64,000 nucleotides of DNA. It comes from Kitasatospora sp. NBC_00315 (lineage in GTDB: Bacteria; Actinomycetota; Actinomycetes; Streptomycetales; Streptomycetaceae). Below the pieces are notes generated by a model, which ran no database searches, was not told the DNA's origin, and saw nothing but the letters and a program-made list of their open reading frames with translations. The translations under genes and the position numbers were made by a program. The number at the start of each line of letters is the position of its first letter. Position 1 is the first letter of the stretch. The stretch is from positions 4,898,001 through 4,962,000 of the forward strand of contig NZ_CP108025.1 of NCBI RefSeq assembly GCF_041435095.1, read 5' to 3'. Below are positions 23,639 through 31,641 of the stretch, in pieces.

Positions 23639-24847
23639 ATGGCGGCGAAGTTCGACCCCTGGTCGGCGGAGTTCGTGGCGCACCCGTACGACGCGTACGC
23701 CGAACTGCGCGAGCACGCGCCGGTGAGTTTCCACGAGCCCACCGGGCAGTGGCTGGTCGCCCGGCACCAGGACGTCGCCGCCCTGCTGCGGGATCGCCGC
23801 CTCGGTCGTACCTACACCCACCGCTACTCCCACGAGGAGTTCGGGCGGCCCGCGCCCGATCCGGCGCACGAGCCGTTCCACACCCTCAACGACCACGGGC
23901 TGCTCGATCTTGAGGCGCCCGACCACACCCGGATCCGGCGGCTGGTCTCCAAGGCCTTCACCCCGCGCCGGGTGGAGGAGCTGCGCCCGGCGGTCGCCCG
24001 GCTCGCCGGTGACCTGGTCGGCGCGCTGCTCGCGGACGGCGGCGGCGATCTGATCGCCGCCGTCGCCGAGCCGCTGCCGGTCGCGGTGATCGCCGAGATG
24101 CTCGGCGTTCCGGAGTCCGATCGCGGGCTGCTGCGGCCCTGGTCCGCCGCCATCACCGGCATGTTCGAGCTCAGTCCGAGCGAGGAGACCGCCCGCCGGG
24201 CGGTCACCGCCAGCACCGAGTTCTCGGACTACCTGCGCGAGCTGATCCGCGAGCGCCGCACCCGGCCCGGCGCCGACCTGATCAGCGCGCTGATCCGGGC
24301 CCAGGAGGGCGACGACGCGCTCAGCGAGCAGGAGATGGTCTCCACCTGCGTGCTGCTGCTCAACGCCGGCCACGAGGCGACCGTCAACACGACCGGCAAC
24401 GGCTGGTGGGCACTGTTCCGCAACCCGGACCAGCTCGCCCTGCTGCGCGCCTTGGTGGACGAACTGCTGCCGACCGCCGTCGAGGAGCTGATGCGCTACG
24501 ACACCCCGCTGCAGATGTTCGAGCGCTGGGTACTGGAGGACGTCGAGGTGGCGGGCGTGCGGATCCCGCGCGGCTCGGAGGTGGCCCTGCTCTTCGGCTC
24601 CGCCAACCGCGACCCGGCCCGCTTCGCCGACCCCGCCCGCCTCGACCTGGCGCGCGCCGACAACCCGCACCTCACCTTCGGCGCCGGAATCCATTTCTGT
24701 CTGGGCGCTCCGCTCGCCAGACTGGAGCTCGGCGAGTCGTACGGCGCGCTGCTGCGCCGGGCGCCCGGGCTGCGCCTGGTGCGCGAACCGGTGTGGCAGC
24801 CGGGCTATGTCATCCGGGGGCTCAAGGAGCTGCTGGTCGAGGTGTAG
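23639..24847 (+). CDS. Cytochrome P450
   Basis: A 402-residue soluble bacterial P450 that would use ferredoxin-delivered electrons to oxidise a small molecule. I-helix oxygen-binding motif LLLNAGHEATVNTTGN; K-helix Glu-x-x-Arg in VEELMRYDTPLQ; heme loop FGAGIHFCLGAPLARLEL with axial ligand Cys354. The C-helix HTRIRRLVSKAFTPRRVEEL is also typical. ATG 23639 has GGAGAG eight bases upstream. No ferredoxin, reductase or biosynthetic genes are next to it. It sits between the kinase pseudogene and the glycohydrolase fragment, all on the plus strand. The substrate cannot be told from sequence. Confidence 0.96.
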   Translation: MAAKFDPWSAEFVAHPYDAYAELREHAPVSFHEPTGQWLVARHQDVAALLRDRRLGRTYTHRYSHEEFGRPAPDPAHEPFHTLNDHGLLDLEAPDHTRIRRLVSKAFTPRRVEELRPAVARLAGDLVGALLADGGGDLIAAVAEPLPVAVIAEMLGVPESDRGLLRPWSAAITGMFELSPSEETARRAVTASTEFSDYLRELIRERRTRPGADLISALIRAQEGDDALSEQEMVSTCVLLLNAGHEATVNTTGNGWWALFRNPDQLALLRALVDELLPTAVEELMRYDTPLQMFERWVLEDVEVAGVRIPRGSEVALLFGSANRDPARFADPARLDLARADNPHLTFGAGIHFCLGAPLARLELGESYGALLRRAPGLRLVREPVWQPGYVIRGLKELLVEV

Positions 24848-24888
24848 TGCGGGGCGGTCCCGGACGGTGGGCAGAGGGAGGCAGCGCG

Positions 24889-25119
24889 TTGAGGAAGACC
24901 GCGACGGGGGCGCTGCTCGGCCTGGCCATCGGTGACGCGATCGGCAGGCCGACCGAGTTCCAGCCGGTCGAGCGGATCGCGGCCGACTGGCCCGACTGGC
25001 GTGGACTCCCGCTGCCGCAGAGGGCGCTGGTCACCGACGACACCCAGATGCGACCTGGGCTCCGCCGGGCGGCCGTGCCGGTCGCACACTCCCCGGGCCG
25101 GACTCGATCGGAGTGCTGA
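24889..25119 (+). pseudogene. ADP-ribosylglycohydrolase N-terminal fragment
   Basis: From TTG 24889, with GAGGGAGG eight bases upstream, the frame gives KTATGALLGLAIGDAIGRPT, then EFQPVERIAADWP and VTDDTQM. This is the first metal-binding segment of the ADP-ribosylglycohydrolase (DraG/ARH) family. After TDDTQM the similarity ends at about base 25053 and the remaining 22 residues are unrelated. The helical core and the second metal motif are missing. The complete homologue at 26124-27218 shows what has been lost. It is probably inactive. Confidence 0.75.
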
Positions 25120-25351
25120 CCAGTGAGAATATGACTGATCGACAAAGCTGTTCGATATCAAGGAACTTGGAGTGATCCCCCGAAGGGATCTCCACTCTGG
25201 ACGATTGCCCGACAAGATGCTTCCCTGGTGTCCCGACTTCCGCGAAAGGTGAACGATCCGGGCGGCCGGACCGGGCCGCGGAGGCTGAAGCGGCACCTTT
25301 TGAGGGGGGTCCGTTGAGTGCGACGGAGGGGCGTCCGTACGCCCGGACGCG
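25120..25351 (+). other. Lower-GC stretch without a recognisable gene
   Basis: The part around 25105-25260 is visibly richer in A and T than its surroundings (for example GAGAATATGACTGATCG). An imperfect hairpin of GATCCC and GGGATC lies at about 25169-25193. No coding frame on either strand is convincing. It could be the promoter region for 25352 onward, or a scar of the event that truncated the glycohydrolase gene. Confidence 0.4.
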
Positions 25352-25522
25352 GTGATGGCGGTACTTCTCGTCCTCCTGCTGGTGCTCCGCGCGGCCGCGC
25401 TGGTGAACGCGGGGATGGCCGGCCTGGTGGAGTGCTACGCGCTCGCCGGGCATGACATCGACGACCACCACGACTCGGTGCCGAGCGGCCCGGTGCGGCC
25501 CGAGAAGGCGGGCCCGCGATGA
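25352..25522 (+). CDS. Small single-pass membrane protein
   Basis: A 56-residue protein from GTG 25352 (or 55 from ATG 25355). It has an N-terminal hydrophobic helix AVLLVLLLVLRAAALVNAGM, then ECYALAGHDIDDHHDSVPSG and a short basic tail. The stop overlaps the start of the next gene as ATGA (25519-25522), which argues for real translation and coupling. The function is unknown. Short membrane proteins are found beside the zinc-ribbon/TPR protein in comparable actinobacterial kinase-phosphatase loci, but that is a recollection rather than something shown here. Confidence 0.6.
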   Translation: MMAVLLVLLLVLRAAALVNAGMAGLVECYALAGHDIDDHHDSVPSGPVRPEKAGPR

Positions 25523-26094
25523 CCCTGCCTGCCCTGCCCGCCCAGCCCGCCCAGCCCGCCCCCACCGCGACCACGGCCCCCGAACCGGCGCGCCCCGGAC
25601 CGGCGAGCCCCGGCGCACTGCCCTCCGCCTCCGGATCGGCGAGCCCCGAATCGGCGACCTCCGGCGCACTGCCCTCCGGATCGGCGAGCCCCGGCGCTCT
25701 GCCCTCGCGCTCCGGCCCCCCGTCCCGGCCGCAGGAGGGTGCGCAGTGCCCGCTCTGCCGGCTCGTCCCCGCGCAGGACACGCTGCGCTGTCCCGGCTGT
25801 CAGGAGGACCTCGCCCCGCCGGTGCACCTGCGGCTGCGCGGGCGGCTCTGCTACAACGAGGGTCTGCGGCTGGCCCGCGCCGGGGCCTACCGGGACGCCG
25901 TCGTCGAACTGGAACAGGCGGTCCGGCTGGAGCCGGGACTGGTGGTGGCCTGGGTGGTGCTGGGCAAGGCCGAGGCCGCGCTCGGCGACCCGGCCCGCGC
26001 CGCCGCCGCGTTCGGCCGCGCCCTGCGCCTGGACCCGGACCACGCCGGCGCGGGAGCCGCCCTGGCGGCGCTCCCCGGCGCCCCCGCGCACTGA
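25519..26094 (+). CDS. Zinc-ribbon and TPR-repeat protein
   Basis: A 191-residue protein in three parts. An N-terminal low-complexity Pro/Ala/Ser/Gly tail (to about residue 70) contains repeated SGSASP and GALPS blocks. A treble-clef type zinc ribbon follows, with QCPLCRLV and LRCPGCQEDL. TPR helices close the protein: YNEGLRLARAGAYRDAVVEL, EQAVRLEPGLVVAWVVLGK and AAFGRALRLDPDHAGAGAAL. The likely role is a protein-protein adaptor. It is translationally coupled to the small membrane protein upstream, so the pair may form a membrane-linked scaffold. It converges on the glycohydrolase gene with a 29-base gap. Confidence 0.85.
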   Translation: MTLPALPAQPAQPAPTATTAPEPARPGPASPGALPSASGSASPESATSGALPSGSASPGALPSRSGPPSRPQEGAQCPLCRLVPAQDTLRCPGCQEDLAPPVHLRLRGRLCYNEGLRLARAGAYRDAVVELEQAVRLEPGLVVAWVVLGKAEAALGDPARAAAAFGRALRLDPDHAGAGAALAALPGAPAH

Positions 26095-26123
26095 GCCCCG
26101 CCCGTGCCGGGCCTCGGTACCCG

Positions 26124-27218
26124 CTACCCCGCCACGGGGTAGCGGTCGCCGAGCACCGGGTGGGCGGGCTCCCGGCTGCCGAACAGCACCACCAGGTCGT
26201 CCGCCGTCCGGATCAGGACCTCGCGGCCCTCGACCTCGTTCGTCCAGGCGGCCGGCAGCGCACCCGCCCCGTGCAGCGCGCCGACCAGGTTGCCGCACAC
26301 CGCGCCGGTGGAGTCGCTGTCGCCGGAGTGGTTCACCGCGAGCAGCAGCGCCCGCCGGGCCCCGTCCGGCCCGGTGCCACCCGCGAGTGCGCAGTACACC
26401 GCGATGGCCAGGCACTCCTCGGCGATCCAGCCGAGGCCGACCCGCTCCACCCATTCGGCGCAGGGCTCACCCTGGTCGGCGATCAGCACGGCCCGCCGGA
26501 GCGCCTTGACCGTCTCCTCGCTCCGGGGCCAGGCGGCGGTCTGTTCGATGGTCTCCTCGACGGCGCTCCGCAGCTGCTCCCCGGCCGTCACCCGTTCGAC
26601 CAGCGCGGCGAAGGCGCCCGCCGCCAGGTAGCCGGTCGGGTGCCCGTGGGTGAGCTGCGCGCACTGCGCGGCCAGCCCGAAGGCCTGCTCCACCCCGAGC
26701 CGGGCCAGCCCGAACGGCGCCGAGCGCATCACCGTCCCGCAGCCCTTGGAGTGCGCGTTGATGGGCCCGGGCCGCCCGAACGCCGAGGGCGCCTCGAACG
26801 CCCGGTGCTGCGCGACCCCGGTCATGCAGGCGTTGCCGGGCGCCCGCCGCGCGTACAGGAACTCCTGCCGCAGCAGCCATCCGTCGTAGGGGTCCTGTCC
26901 GGGCAGCAGGTCGGGTGCGTCCTGTTCCTGGGTCAGCATCCAGCGCTGATAGGCCGCGTGGACGGCCTCCGGCACCGAGCCGCCGTTGCCGGACCAGCCC
27001 CGGACGAACCCCCGGATCAGTCCCTCCGCGGTGAACAGCGTCATCTGGGTGTCGTCGGTGACCTCCCAGTGCCGTCGGTTCACCCGGCCGGTCACACCCT
27101 CCGCGCCGTACTGCTGCCGGATGTCGTCCAGGTGCAGGAACTCCACCGGCCAGCCGAGGGCGTCGCCCACCGCACCGCCCAGCAGGGCGCCCCGCACCCG
27201 GTCCGCGTACTGGATCAC
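26124..27218 (-). CDS. ADP-ribosylglycohydrolase family protein (complete)
   Basis: A 364-residue DraG/ARH family enzyme, expected to remove ADP-ribose from protein or nucleic acid or to cleave a related N-glycosidic bond using two metal ions. It has GALLGGAVGDALGWPVEF at the N-terminus and the first metal motif VTDDTQM. The second is LLLAVNHSGDSDSTGAVCGN, near residues 292-312. All metal-binding positions that I can identify are present, so activity is likely. ATG 27218 is the start. It is followed on the minus strand by nothing before the convergent TPR gene and preceded by the DUF2786 gene 48 bases upstream, suggesting one operon. The truncated relative lies 1 kb away on the other strand. 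Confidence 0.93.
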   Translation of the reverse strand: MIQYADRVRGALLGGAVGDALGWPVEFLHLDDIRQQYGAEGVTGRVNRRHWEVTDDTQMTLFTAEGLIRGFVRGWSGNGGSVPEAVHAAYQRWMLTQEQDAPDLLPGQDPYDGWLLRQEFLYARRAPGNACMTGVAQHRAFEAPSAFGRPGPINAHSKGCGTVMRSAPFGLARLGVEQAFGLAAQCAQLTHGHPTGYLAAGAFAALVERVTAGEQLRSAVEETIEQTAAWPRSEETVKALRRAVLIADQGEPCAEWVERVGLGWIAEECLAIAVYCALAGGTGPDGARRALLLAVNHSGDSDSTGAVCGNLVGALHGAGALPAAWTNEVEGREVLIRTADDLVVLFGSREPAHPVLGDRYPVAG

Positions 27219-27266
27219 TGCCGCCGTCCCCCTCTGTCCCGGCCCCGGTCCGGGGCCGCCCGTCTC

Positions 27267-28586
27267 TCAGCGCCGGATCTCGCCGGTCCGCCCGTGCAGT
27301 GCGGCCCGGTCGGCGGCGGCCCGGCCGGCCGCCCAGCCCTCGCCGTCGCTCACCCGGACCCGTTGCGACGTCAGCTTCGGGAACATCCGTCCGATGGTGG
27401 CGTCGACCGCCGCCTCGCGGGCGGCCAGGGCGGGCAGCAGCCGCTCGTCGGGGACGAGTTGCTCCGCCGTGCCGTCCTCGCGCAGGTGCCGCCCGGCGGC
27501 GGCGTCCTCGGTGGCCTGCTCGGTGGCGGCGGTCAGCCGCTCCCTGATCCGGGCAGCGTACGCGACCAGGAACGACTGCCGGAACGCCTTGGTGCGCGAG
27601 GCGCCGTCCAGGTGCTGGCGGCTGCCGGCCCGGTGCATCGCGGCGGTGGCCTGCACCAGCAGCGAGGTGTAGAGCAGCTCCACGCCGTCGAGGTCGGCGT
27701 CGAAGCCGACGATCGTGCAGAAACCGAACTCCTTCGCCCACACCACCCGGCAGCGGTTGGCGGCGGCCACGGCGTCCAGCAGCATCGTCTTCGGCACCTC
27801 GTACGGGCTGTCCACGCCGATCCGCAGCGCCGCCGGGGTGTTCGCGCCGGTGGCGGTGACGGCGAGCAGGGCCTCGTCGATGCTGTGCTGGGCCATCAGC
27901 TGCTGGGCCTTGGCGGTCAGCGCCTCGGCCTCCTCGGGGTACTCGGTCGACTCGGCCTTGGCCAGCAGCGCCCGGATCCGCGACAGCATCCGGGGCTCGC
28001 CGGTGACCGGCCCGCTCGGCCGCTCGAACCGGGGCGCCTGCCCCGGGACGGGCCCGACCGGCTGGACCGGCGGCAGGTGCCCCCAGGTCCGCAGCAGCTC
28101 CAGGACGGCGGTGGCCAGCGCGAAGCGGTCCAGCCGGTGCCGCTCGGCGAAGCCGGTGAGGTACGTCTCGTCCCCCGCCCACCACGTCTCGACGGCCAGC
28201 TCACGCAACTGCTCGTGCCAGCGCCGGTCGAGGGCCGCCGCCGGGTGCCGGCGCCCCTCGGCGGCGATCAGGTCCACCGCGAGGGCCAGATGGACGGGCT
28301 TGAGCTCCCGGCGCACCACCCGGACCAGGTCGGCCGGCCGCCACCCGGTGCTCCAGCACCGGCCCACGGCGGTGTCGGCGTACGCCAGCAGGGCCCGGCT
28401 GACGGCCGGCCACTGCGCGGGGGCGGCGGCCAGCAGCGAGGCCCCGGTGTCCAGCGCGAGGTCCAGTCCCTCGGCGGGGGCCGCCACCACCCGGTGCACC
28501 GCCTGCTCCAGCAGCCCGCCGACGGCCTGGTCGGGCCCGGAGTCCTGGTGCTGCCTGCGCTTGCCCACGGTGGTGTCTGCCTTCAT
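27267..28586 (-). CDS. DUF2786 domain-containing protein
   Basis: A 439-residue protein of unknown function. The DUF2786 signature is MLSRIRALLAKAESTEYPEE, continuing EAEALTAKAQQLMAQHSIDE (about residues 195-235). Downstream come FCTIVGFDADLDGVELLYTS and RTKAFRQSFLVAYAARIRERL. The N-terminal 190 residues are helical and Ala/Leu-rich. ATG 28586 is chosen as the first residue of a plausible N-terminus (MKADTTVGKRRQ); the ribosome site is weak, with GGAGGG too far upstream, so the start is uncertain. It probably forms an operon with the glycohydrolase gene. It is divergent from the DUF1707 gene. Confidence 0.85.
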   Translation of the reverse strand: MKADTTVGKRRQHQDSGPDQAVGGLLEQAVHRVVAAPAEGLDLALDTGASLLAAAPAQWPAVSRALLAYADTAVGRCWSTGWRPADLVRVVRRELKPVHLALAVDLIAAEGRRHPAAALDRRWHEQLRELAVETWWAGDETYLTGFAERHRLDRFALATAVLELLRTWGHLPPVQPVGPVPGQAPRFERPSGPVTGEPRMLSRIRALLAKAESTEYPEEAEALTAKAQQLMAQHSIDEALLAVTATGANTPAALRIGVDSPYEVPKTMLLDAVAAANRCRVVWAKEFGFCTIVGFDADLDGVELLYTSLLVQATAAMHRAGSRQHLDGASRTKAFRQSFLVAYAARIRERLTAATEQATEDAAAGRHLREDGTAEQLVPDERLLPALAAREAAVDATIGRMFPKLTSQRVRVSDGEGWAAGRAAADRAALHGRTGEIRR

Positions 28587-28952
28587 CGCGTTCGGTGTCC
28601 GGGGCGGTCCGCCCTCCTGCCATGATGCCGGAGCGCGCGCCCCGGCCCGGCCGCGCGGACGGGGATCACAGGCCGGAGCCGGACGCCCCGGGGCCGAACA
28701 CGCGTCCCCGCCGGGCCCGGCTGCCGGTCCGCGCGGAGTGTCCACAGGCTGTGGACGACGCCGGAGGCCGGGCGGGCACCCCGGGCGGCCGGACCGCCGG
28801 CGGTGCGCGGCCGGCGCCGCTGGGCCGAACGGGCGAGTGCCGCGTGCCGTACACCGGTCGGTGAAACCCGCAACTACTCGGAGCCGTCCTTCGTCCTGCA
28901 CTATGAGAACAGCGAGCGCGCGCTGCGTGCCGGGGTGTCGGGAGGTGGCCGG
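28587..28952. other. Divergent intergenic region with a DnaA-box-like palindrome
   Basis: 366 bases between two divergent genes. It holds the perfect palindrome GTCCACAG-G-CTGTGGAC (28740-28756). Read outward it gives two overlapping sites, GTGTCCACA and, on the other strand, TCGTCCACA, each one base off the Streptomyces DnaA box TTGTCCACA. It could equally be a regulator operator. No clean -35/-10 pair was found. Confidence 0.5.
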
Positions 28953-29603
28953 ATGGCCGTACAGCCGTGGGGTCAGCAGGGCTCCGGGTACGGGAAAACC
29001 CCGTCGCAGATGCCACCCCAGCCCTACGCACCACCCCAGCCGTACGCCCAGCCGCAGCCCTACGCGCAGCCGCAGTCGTACGCCCAGCCCTGGCAGCCCG
29101 CCCCGATCCCGCAGGCGGCGATGCGCGCGGCGCACACCGACCGCGACCGGACTGTGGACGTCCTGAAGGCGGCGTACGCCGAGGGGCGGCTCTCCGCGGA
29201 GGAGTACTCGCAGCGCTTCGACGCCGCAAACCGGGCGCAGACGTACGGCGAGCTCTCGCGGATCGTCGCCGACCTGCCCTCCGGGCCGATGGTGCTGCCG
29301 ATGGGCGGCGCCGTCCCGGTGGTGCCGCCGACGTTCCTGCCGCCGCCGCCGGTGCCGGCGGCGCGGCCGACCAACGGGCTGGCGATGGCCTCGCTGGTGC
29401 TCGGCCTGCTCTGCATCCCGACCGTCGGCACGCTGGCGGTGCCCGCGGTGGTCTGCGGTCATCTGGCGAAGTCGCAGCTGCGGCAGAGTCAGGAGGAGGG
29501 CGACGGCATGGCCACGGCCGGCCTGGTGATCGGCTGGCTGTCGATCGCCGGCTGGGCGGCGTCCCTGCTCCTGCTGCTGGCGGCGCTGACCAGGTCCGCC
29601 TGA
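28953..29603 (+). CDS. DUF1707 and DUF4190 membrane protein
   Basis: A 216-residue protein. The N-terminus is a Pro/Gln/Tyr-rich disordered tail with repeated YAQPQP units. The DUF1707 module follows: MRAAHTDRDRTVDVLKAAYA, then EGRLSAEEYSQRFDAANRA. A Pro-rich linker leads to DUF4190, which has two membrane helices: NGLAMASLVLGLLCIPTVG and GMATAGLVIGWLSIAGWAAS. DUF1707 is SHOCT-like and common in Streptomyces membrane proteins of unknown function. ATG 28953 has GGAGGTGG five bases upstream, a strong site, so the longer frame to 28803 is not used. The last codons run into the 31-bp tandem repeat array. Confidence 0.9.
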   Translation: MAVQPWGQQGSGYGKTPSQMPPQPYAPPQPYAQPQPYAQPQSYAQPWQPAPIPQAAMRAAHTDRDRTVDVLKAAYAEGRLSAEEYSQRFDAANRAQTYGELSRIVADLPSGPMVLPMGGAVPVVPPTFLPPPPVPAARPTNGLAMASLVLGLLCIPTVGTLAVPAVVCGHLAKSQLRQSQEEGDGMATAGLVIGWLSIAGWAASLLLLLAALTRSA

Positions 29604-29724
29604 GCCGCGGGCCTTCCGGAACCGGTCCGCCTGAGCCGTGGGCGTTCCGGAGCCGGTCCGCCTGAGCCGCGGGCCTTCCGGAACCGGTCCGCCTGAGCCG
29701 CGGGCCTTCCGGAACCGGTCCGCC
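29602..29724 (+). repeat. Four tandem 31-bp repeats
   Basis: Units begin at 29602, 29633, 29664 and 29695. Units 1 and 3 are identical, unit 4 matches up to its last base, and unit 2 has three changes. Each contains GGGCCTTCCGGAACCGGTCC or a close variant, with TTCCGGAA/CCGGAACCGG symmetry. The array starts at the stop codon of the DUF1707 gene, whose final codons already resemble the repeat. A period of 31 is not compatible with coding use. Confidence 0.95.
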
Positions 29725-29903
29725 GAAGATCGAAACCGATCGGACGGCACCCGCTTCTCCGTGCGAATACCGTACGAGCAGGCCGTAGGATTCCGGAAGC
29801 AGCTGCCCCGGCCTTCACACCTCGCGCACACCGTGTGCTGCCGTCGGCCGGAGCCACCGTGCCCTGGCAGCGCCGGACATCCACCAGCCGAGGGATCACT
29901 CCA

Positions 29904-31571
29904 GTGACAGTCAGCATCGAGGACACGAGCACGCCCGGCTCGTACGTCCGGACGGGTTCGGCCCGGATCCGCCACGGGCGGCACCGGGTTCTTCGTTCCT
30001 CGCCGCTGCTCCTGCTGGCCGAGGCCGGCGTGGCCTTCGCGGCCGCGCTGGTGCTGCCGGCCCTGGCCCGGCGCTTCAAGCTCAACCCGCTCGACCGGAT
30101 AGCCCAGGTCAGCGGGCTGGCCGCGATCCAGTTCAGATTCGCCCTGATCGGGTTGGTCCTGATCGGTCTGGTCGTGGTGTCGATGCGGCTGCGCGGCGGC
30201 CGGTTCTTCGGGCTGACGGCGCGTTTCGCCAGCGCCGGCCTGGCGGGCCTGGCCAGCGGCTTCGTGGCCGCCGGAGCGGTGGTCGCCCTGCTCGGCACGC
30301 CGTGGCCGATGTTCGGACTGAACGGAGACAGCGGCCGGATCGTCGAGTGGGCCCAGGCCGTGGCGCACGGGCTGCCCTCGCCCTCCCCGGTCTACCCGCC
30401 GCTGCCGCTGTACACCCTCGGCTACTACGCGCAGTGGTTCCACGACGGCAACACCGCCTATGCCTTCAAGGACCTGCAGATCCTGGGCGCCGCCGCGTTC
30501 GGCCCGCTGGTCTACCTGGCCTGGCGGATGCTGCTCAGCCCGGTGCGCGCGCTCGCCTTCGGGGTCCTGCCCGCCTTCGCGCTGATCGACGCCTACAAGC
30601 CCTACAGCCAGACCGTCCTGGTCCTGCTGGTGCCGGTGCTGGTCGCGATGGTGGTCCAGCTGAAGCGGAGCGGGACGTCGTCCTGGCCCTCACTGCTGCT
30701 CAAGGCCGCCGGGTTCGGCGTCCTGCTCGGCGCGTTGTTCCTCACCTACTCCGGCTGGTTCCTGTGGAGCGCGGCGGGGGTGGTGGTCGCGGCCCTGGTG
30801 TACTTCCCCTGGCGCACCGGCCGGCTCCGCGGCCTGGCCTTCGTCGGCGTCACGGCCGCGGCCTTCGCCGCCGTGGCGGGCTCCTACCTCCACACCATGC
30901 TGACGGTCGGCCAGGACACCAAGGACTACAACTTCCGCTTCGACAACTTCACCGATCCGGCCTACTTCCTGATGTGGCGCACCGACATGCCGGGCAAGGT
31001 CACGGAGTGGCCGCTGCCGGGCGAGTTCGGCGGGATGGACCTGTTCGCGGTCGTGATGTTCGTCTGCGTGGGCGTGGCCCTGTGGCTCGGCATACGCAAG
31101 CCGCTGGTGGTGACCATCTGCTGCATGTTCGCCAGCGCCTGGGTGATGCGGATGTACATCGCCTCGCACATGTACGAGACCCAGACCGTTCAGCTCTACA
31201 CCCGCACCAACAACCAGCTGCTCTACTGCGGACTGATCCTCGGCGCCCTGGTGGCCCACCTGGTCTCGCTGCGGCTGGCGGAGCGCCGCACGGCCGGCGG
31301 CGGGCCGGCGGCGGGGGAGGCGTCCACCGGCGGCGGTTTCCCGAATCCGAGGGCGGCCGTGATCGGCGCGTTGTTCGCTCTGCTCTTCCTCTTCGGTACG
31401 GTCTCCTCCTCGATGGCCGACCGTTACATGCCGGCCAAGGAGAACTCCTACCGGATCCTCCCCTGGGTGTCGCACACGGTGCAGAAGCTGGACGGCTCCT
31501 GCCCGAAGTTCGCCCCCGGCGGTACGTGCTCCAAGGACGGCGACCAGTCCTGGCTCCACATGATCCAGTAG
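29904..31571 (+). CDS. Multi-membrane glycosyltransferase-like protein, AftA/GT85-like (copy 1)
   Basis: A 555-residue protein with a short cytoplasmic N-terminus and about 11-12 membrane helices in the GT-C style. It has LNPLDRIAQVSGLAAIQF after the first helix, then TPWPMFGLNGDSGRIVEWAQ. Later come LFLTYSGWFLWSAAG, WPLPGEFGGMDLFAVVMF, YIASHMYETQTVQLYTRTNN and a C-terminal extracytoplasmic tail with DGSCPKFAPGGTC. The last motifs recall arabinofuranosyltransferases of the AftA type; the family call is inference. It would use a polyprenyl-linked sugar outside the membrane. The start GTG 29904 has GAGGGA upstream. The paralogue at 50409-52202 shares the same landmarks. The DUF2142 gene follows 70 bases later. 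Confidence 0.8.
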   Translation: MTVSIEDTSTPGSYVRTGSARIRHGRHRVLRSSPLLLLAEAGVAFAAALVLPALARRFKLNPLDRIAQVSGLAAIQFRFALIGLVLIGLVVVSMRLRGGRFFGLTARFASAGLAGLASGFVAAGAVVALLGTPWPMFGLNGDSGRIVEWAQAVAHGLPSPSPVYPPLPLYTLGYYAQWFHDGNTAYAFKDLQILGAAAFGPLVYLAWRMLLSPVRALAFGVLPAFALIDAYKPYSQTVLVLLVPVLVAMVVQLKRSGTSSWPSLLLKAAGFGVLLGALFLTYSGWFLWSAAGVVVAALVYFPWRTGRLRGLAFVGVTAAAFAAVAGSYLHTMLTVGQDTKDYNFRFDNFTDPAYFLMWRTDMPGKVTEWPLPGEFGGMDLFAVVMFVCVGVALWLGIRKPLVVTICCMFASAWVMRMYIASHMYETQTVQLYTRTNNQLLYCGLILGALVAHLVSLRLAERRTAGGGPAAGEASTGGGFPNPRAAVIGALFALLFLFGTVSSSMADRYMPAKENSYRILPWVSHTVQKLDGSCPKFAPGGTCSKDGDQSWLHMIQ

Positions 31572-31641
31572 GGCCCGGGCCGGACCACCGTCCGCCCGCA
31601 CCCGTCGTGACCACCCGACTCCCGCAGAGGGCCAGCGCCAG

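Noticed and set aside
23639..24847. Secondary-metabolite cluster around the P450
   Set aside because: There are no synthases, tailoring partners, ferredoxin or transport genes nearby; a single P450 is not enough.
25452..28625. A 1057-codon plus-strand frame across the TPR, glycohydrolase and DUF2786 genes
   Set aside because: The real proteins in this interval are in other frames or on the minus strand with clear domain motifs; this frame is low-complexity Arg/Pro/Gly.
29602..29724. CRISPR array
   Set aside because: The 31-bp units are adjacent, with no spacers and no cas genes.
28587..30443. Upstream extension of the DUF2786 reading frame
   Set aside because: It would run antisense through the DUF1707 gene and the 31-bp repeats; no homology is visible before the MKADTTVGKR start.
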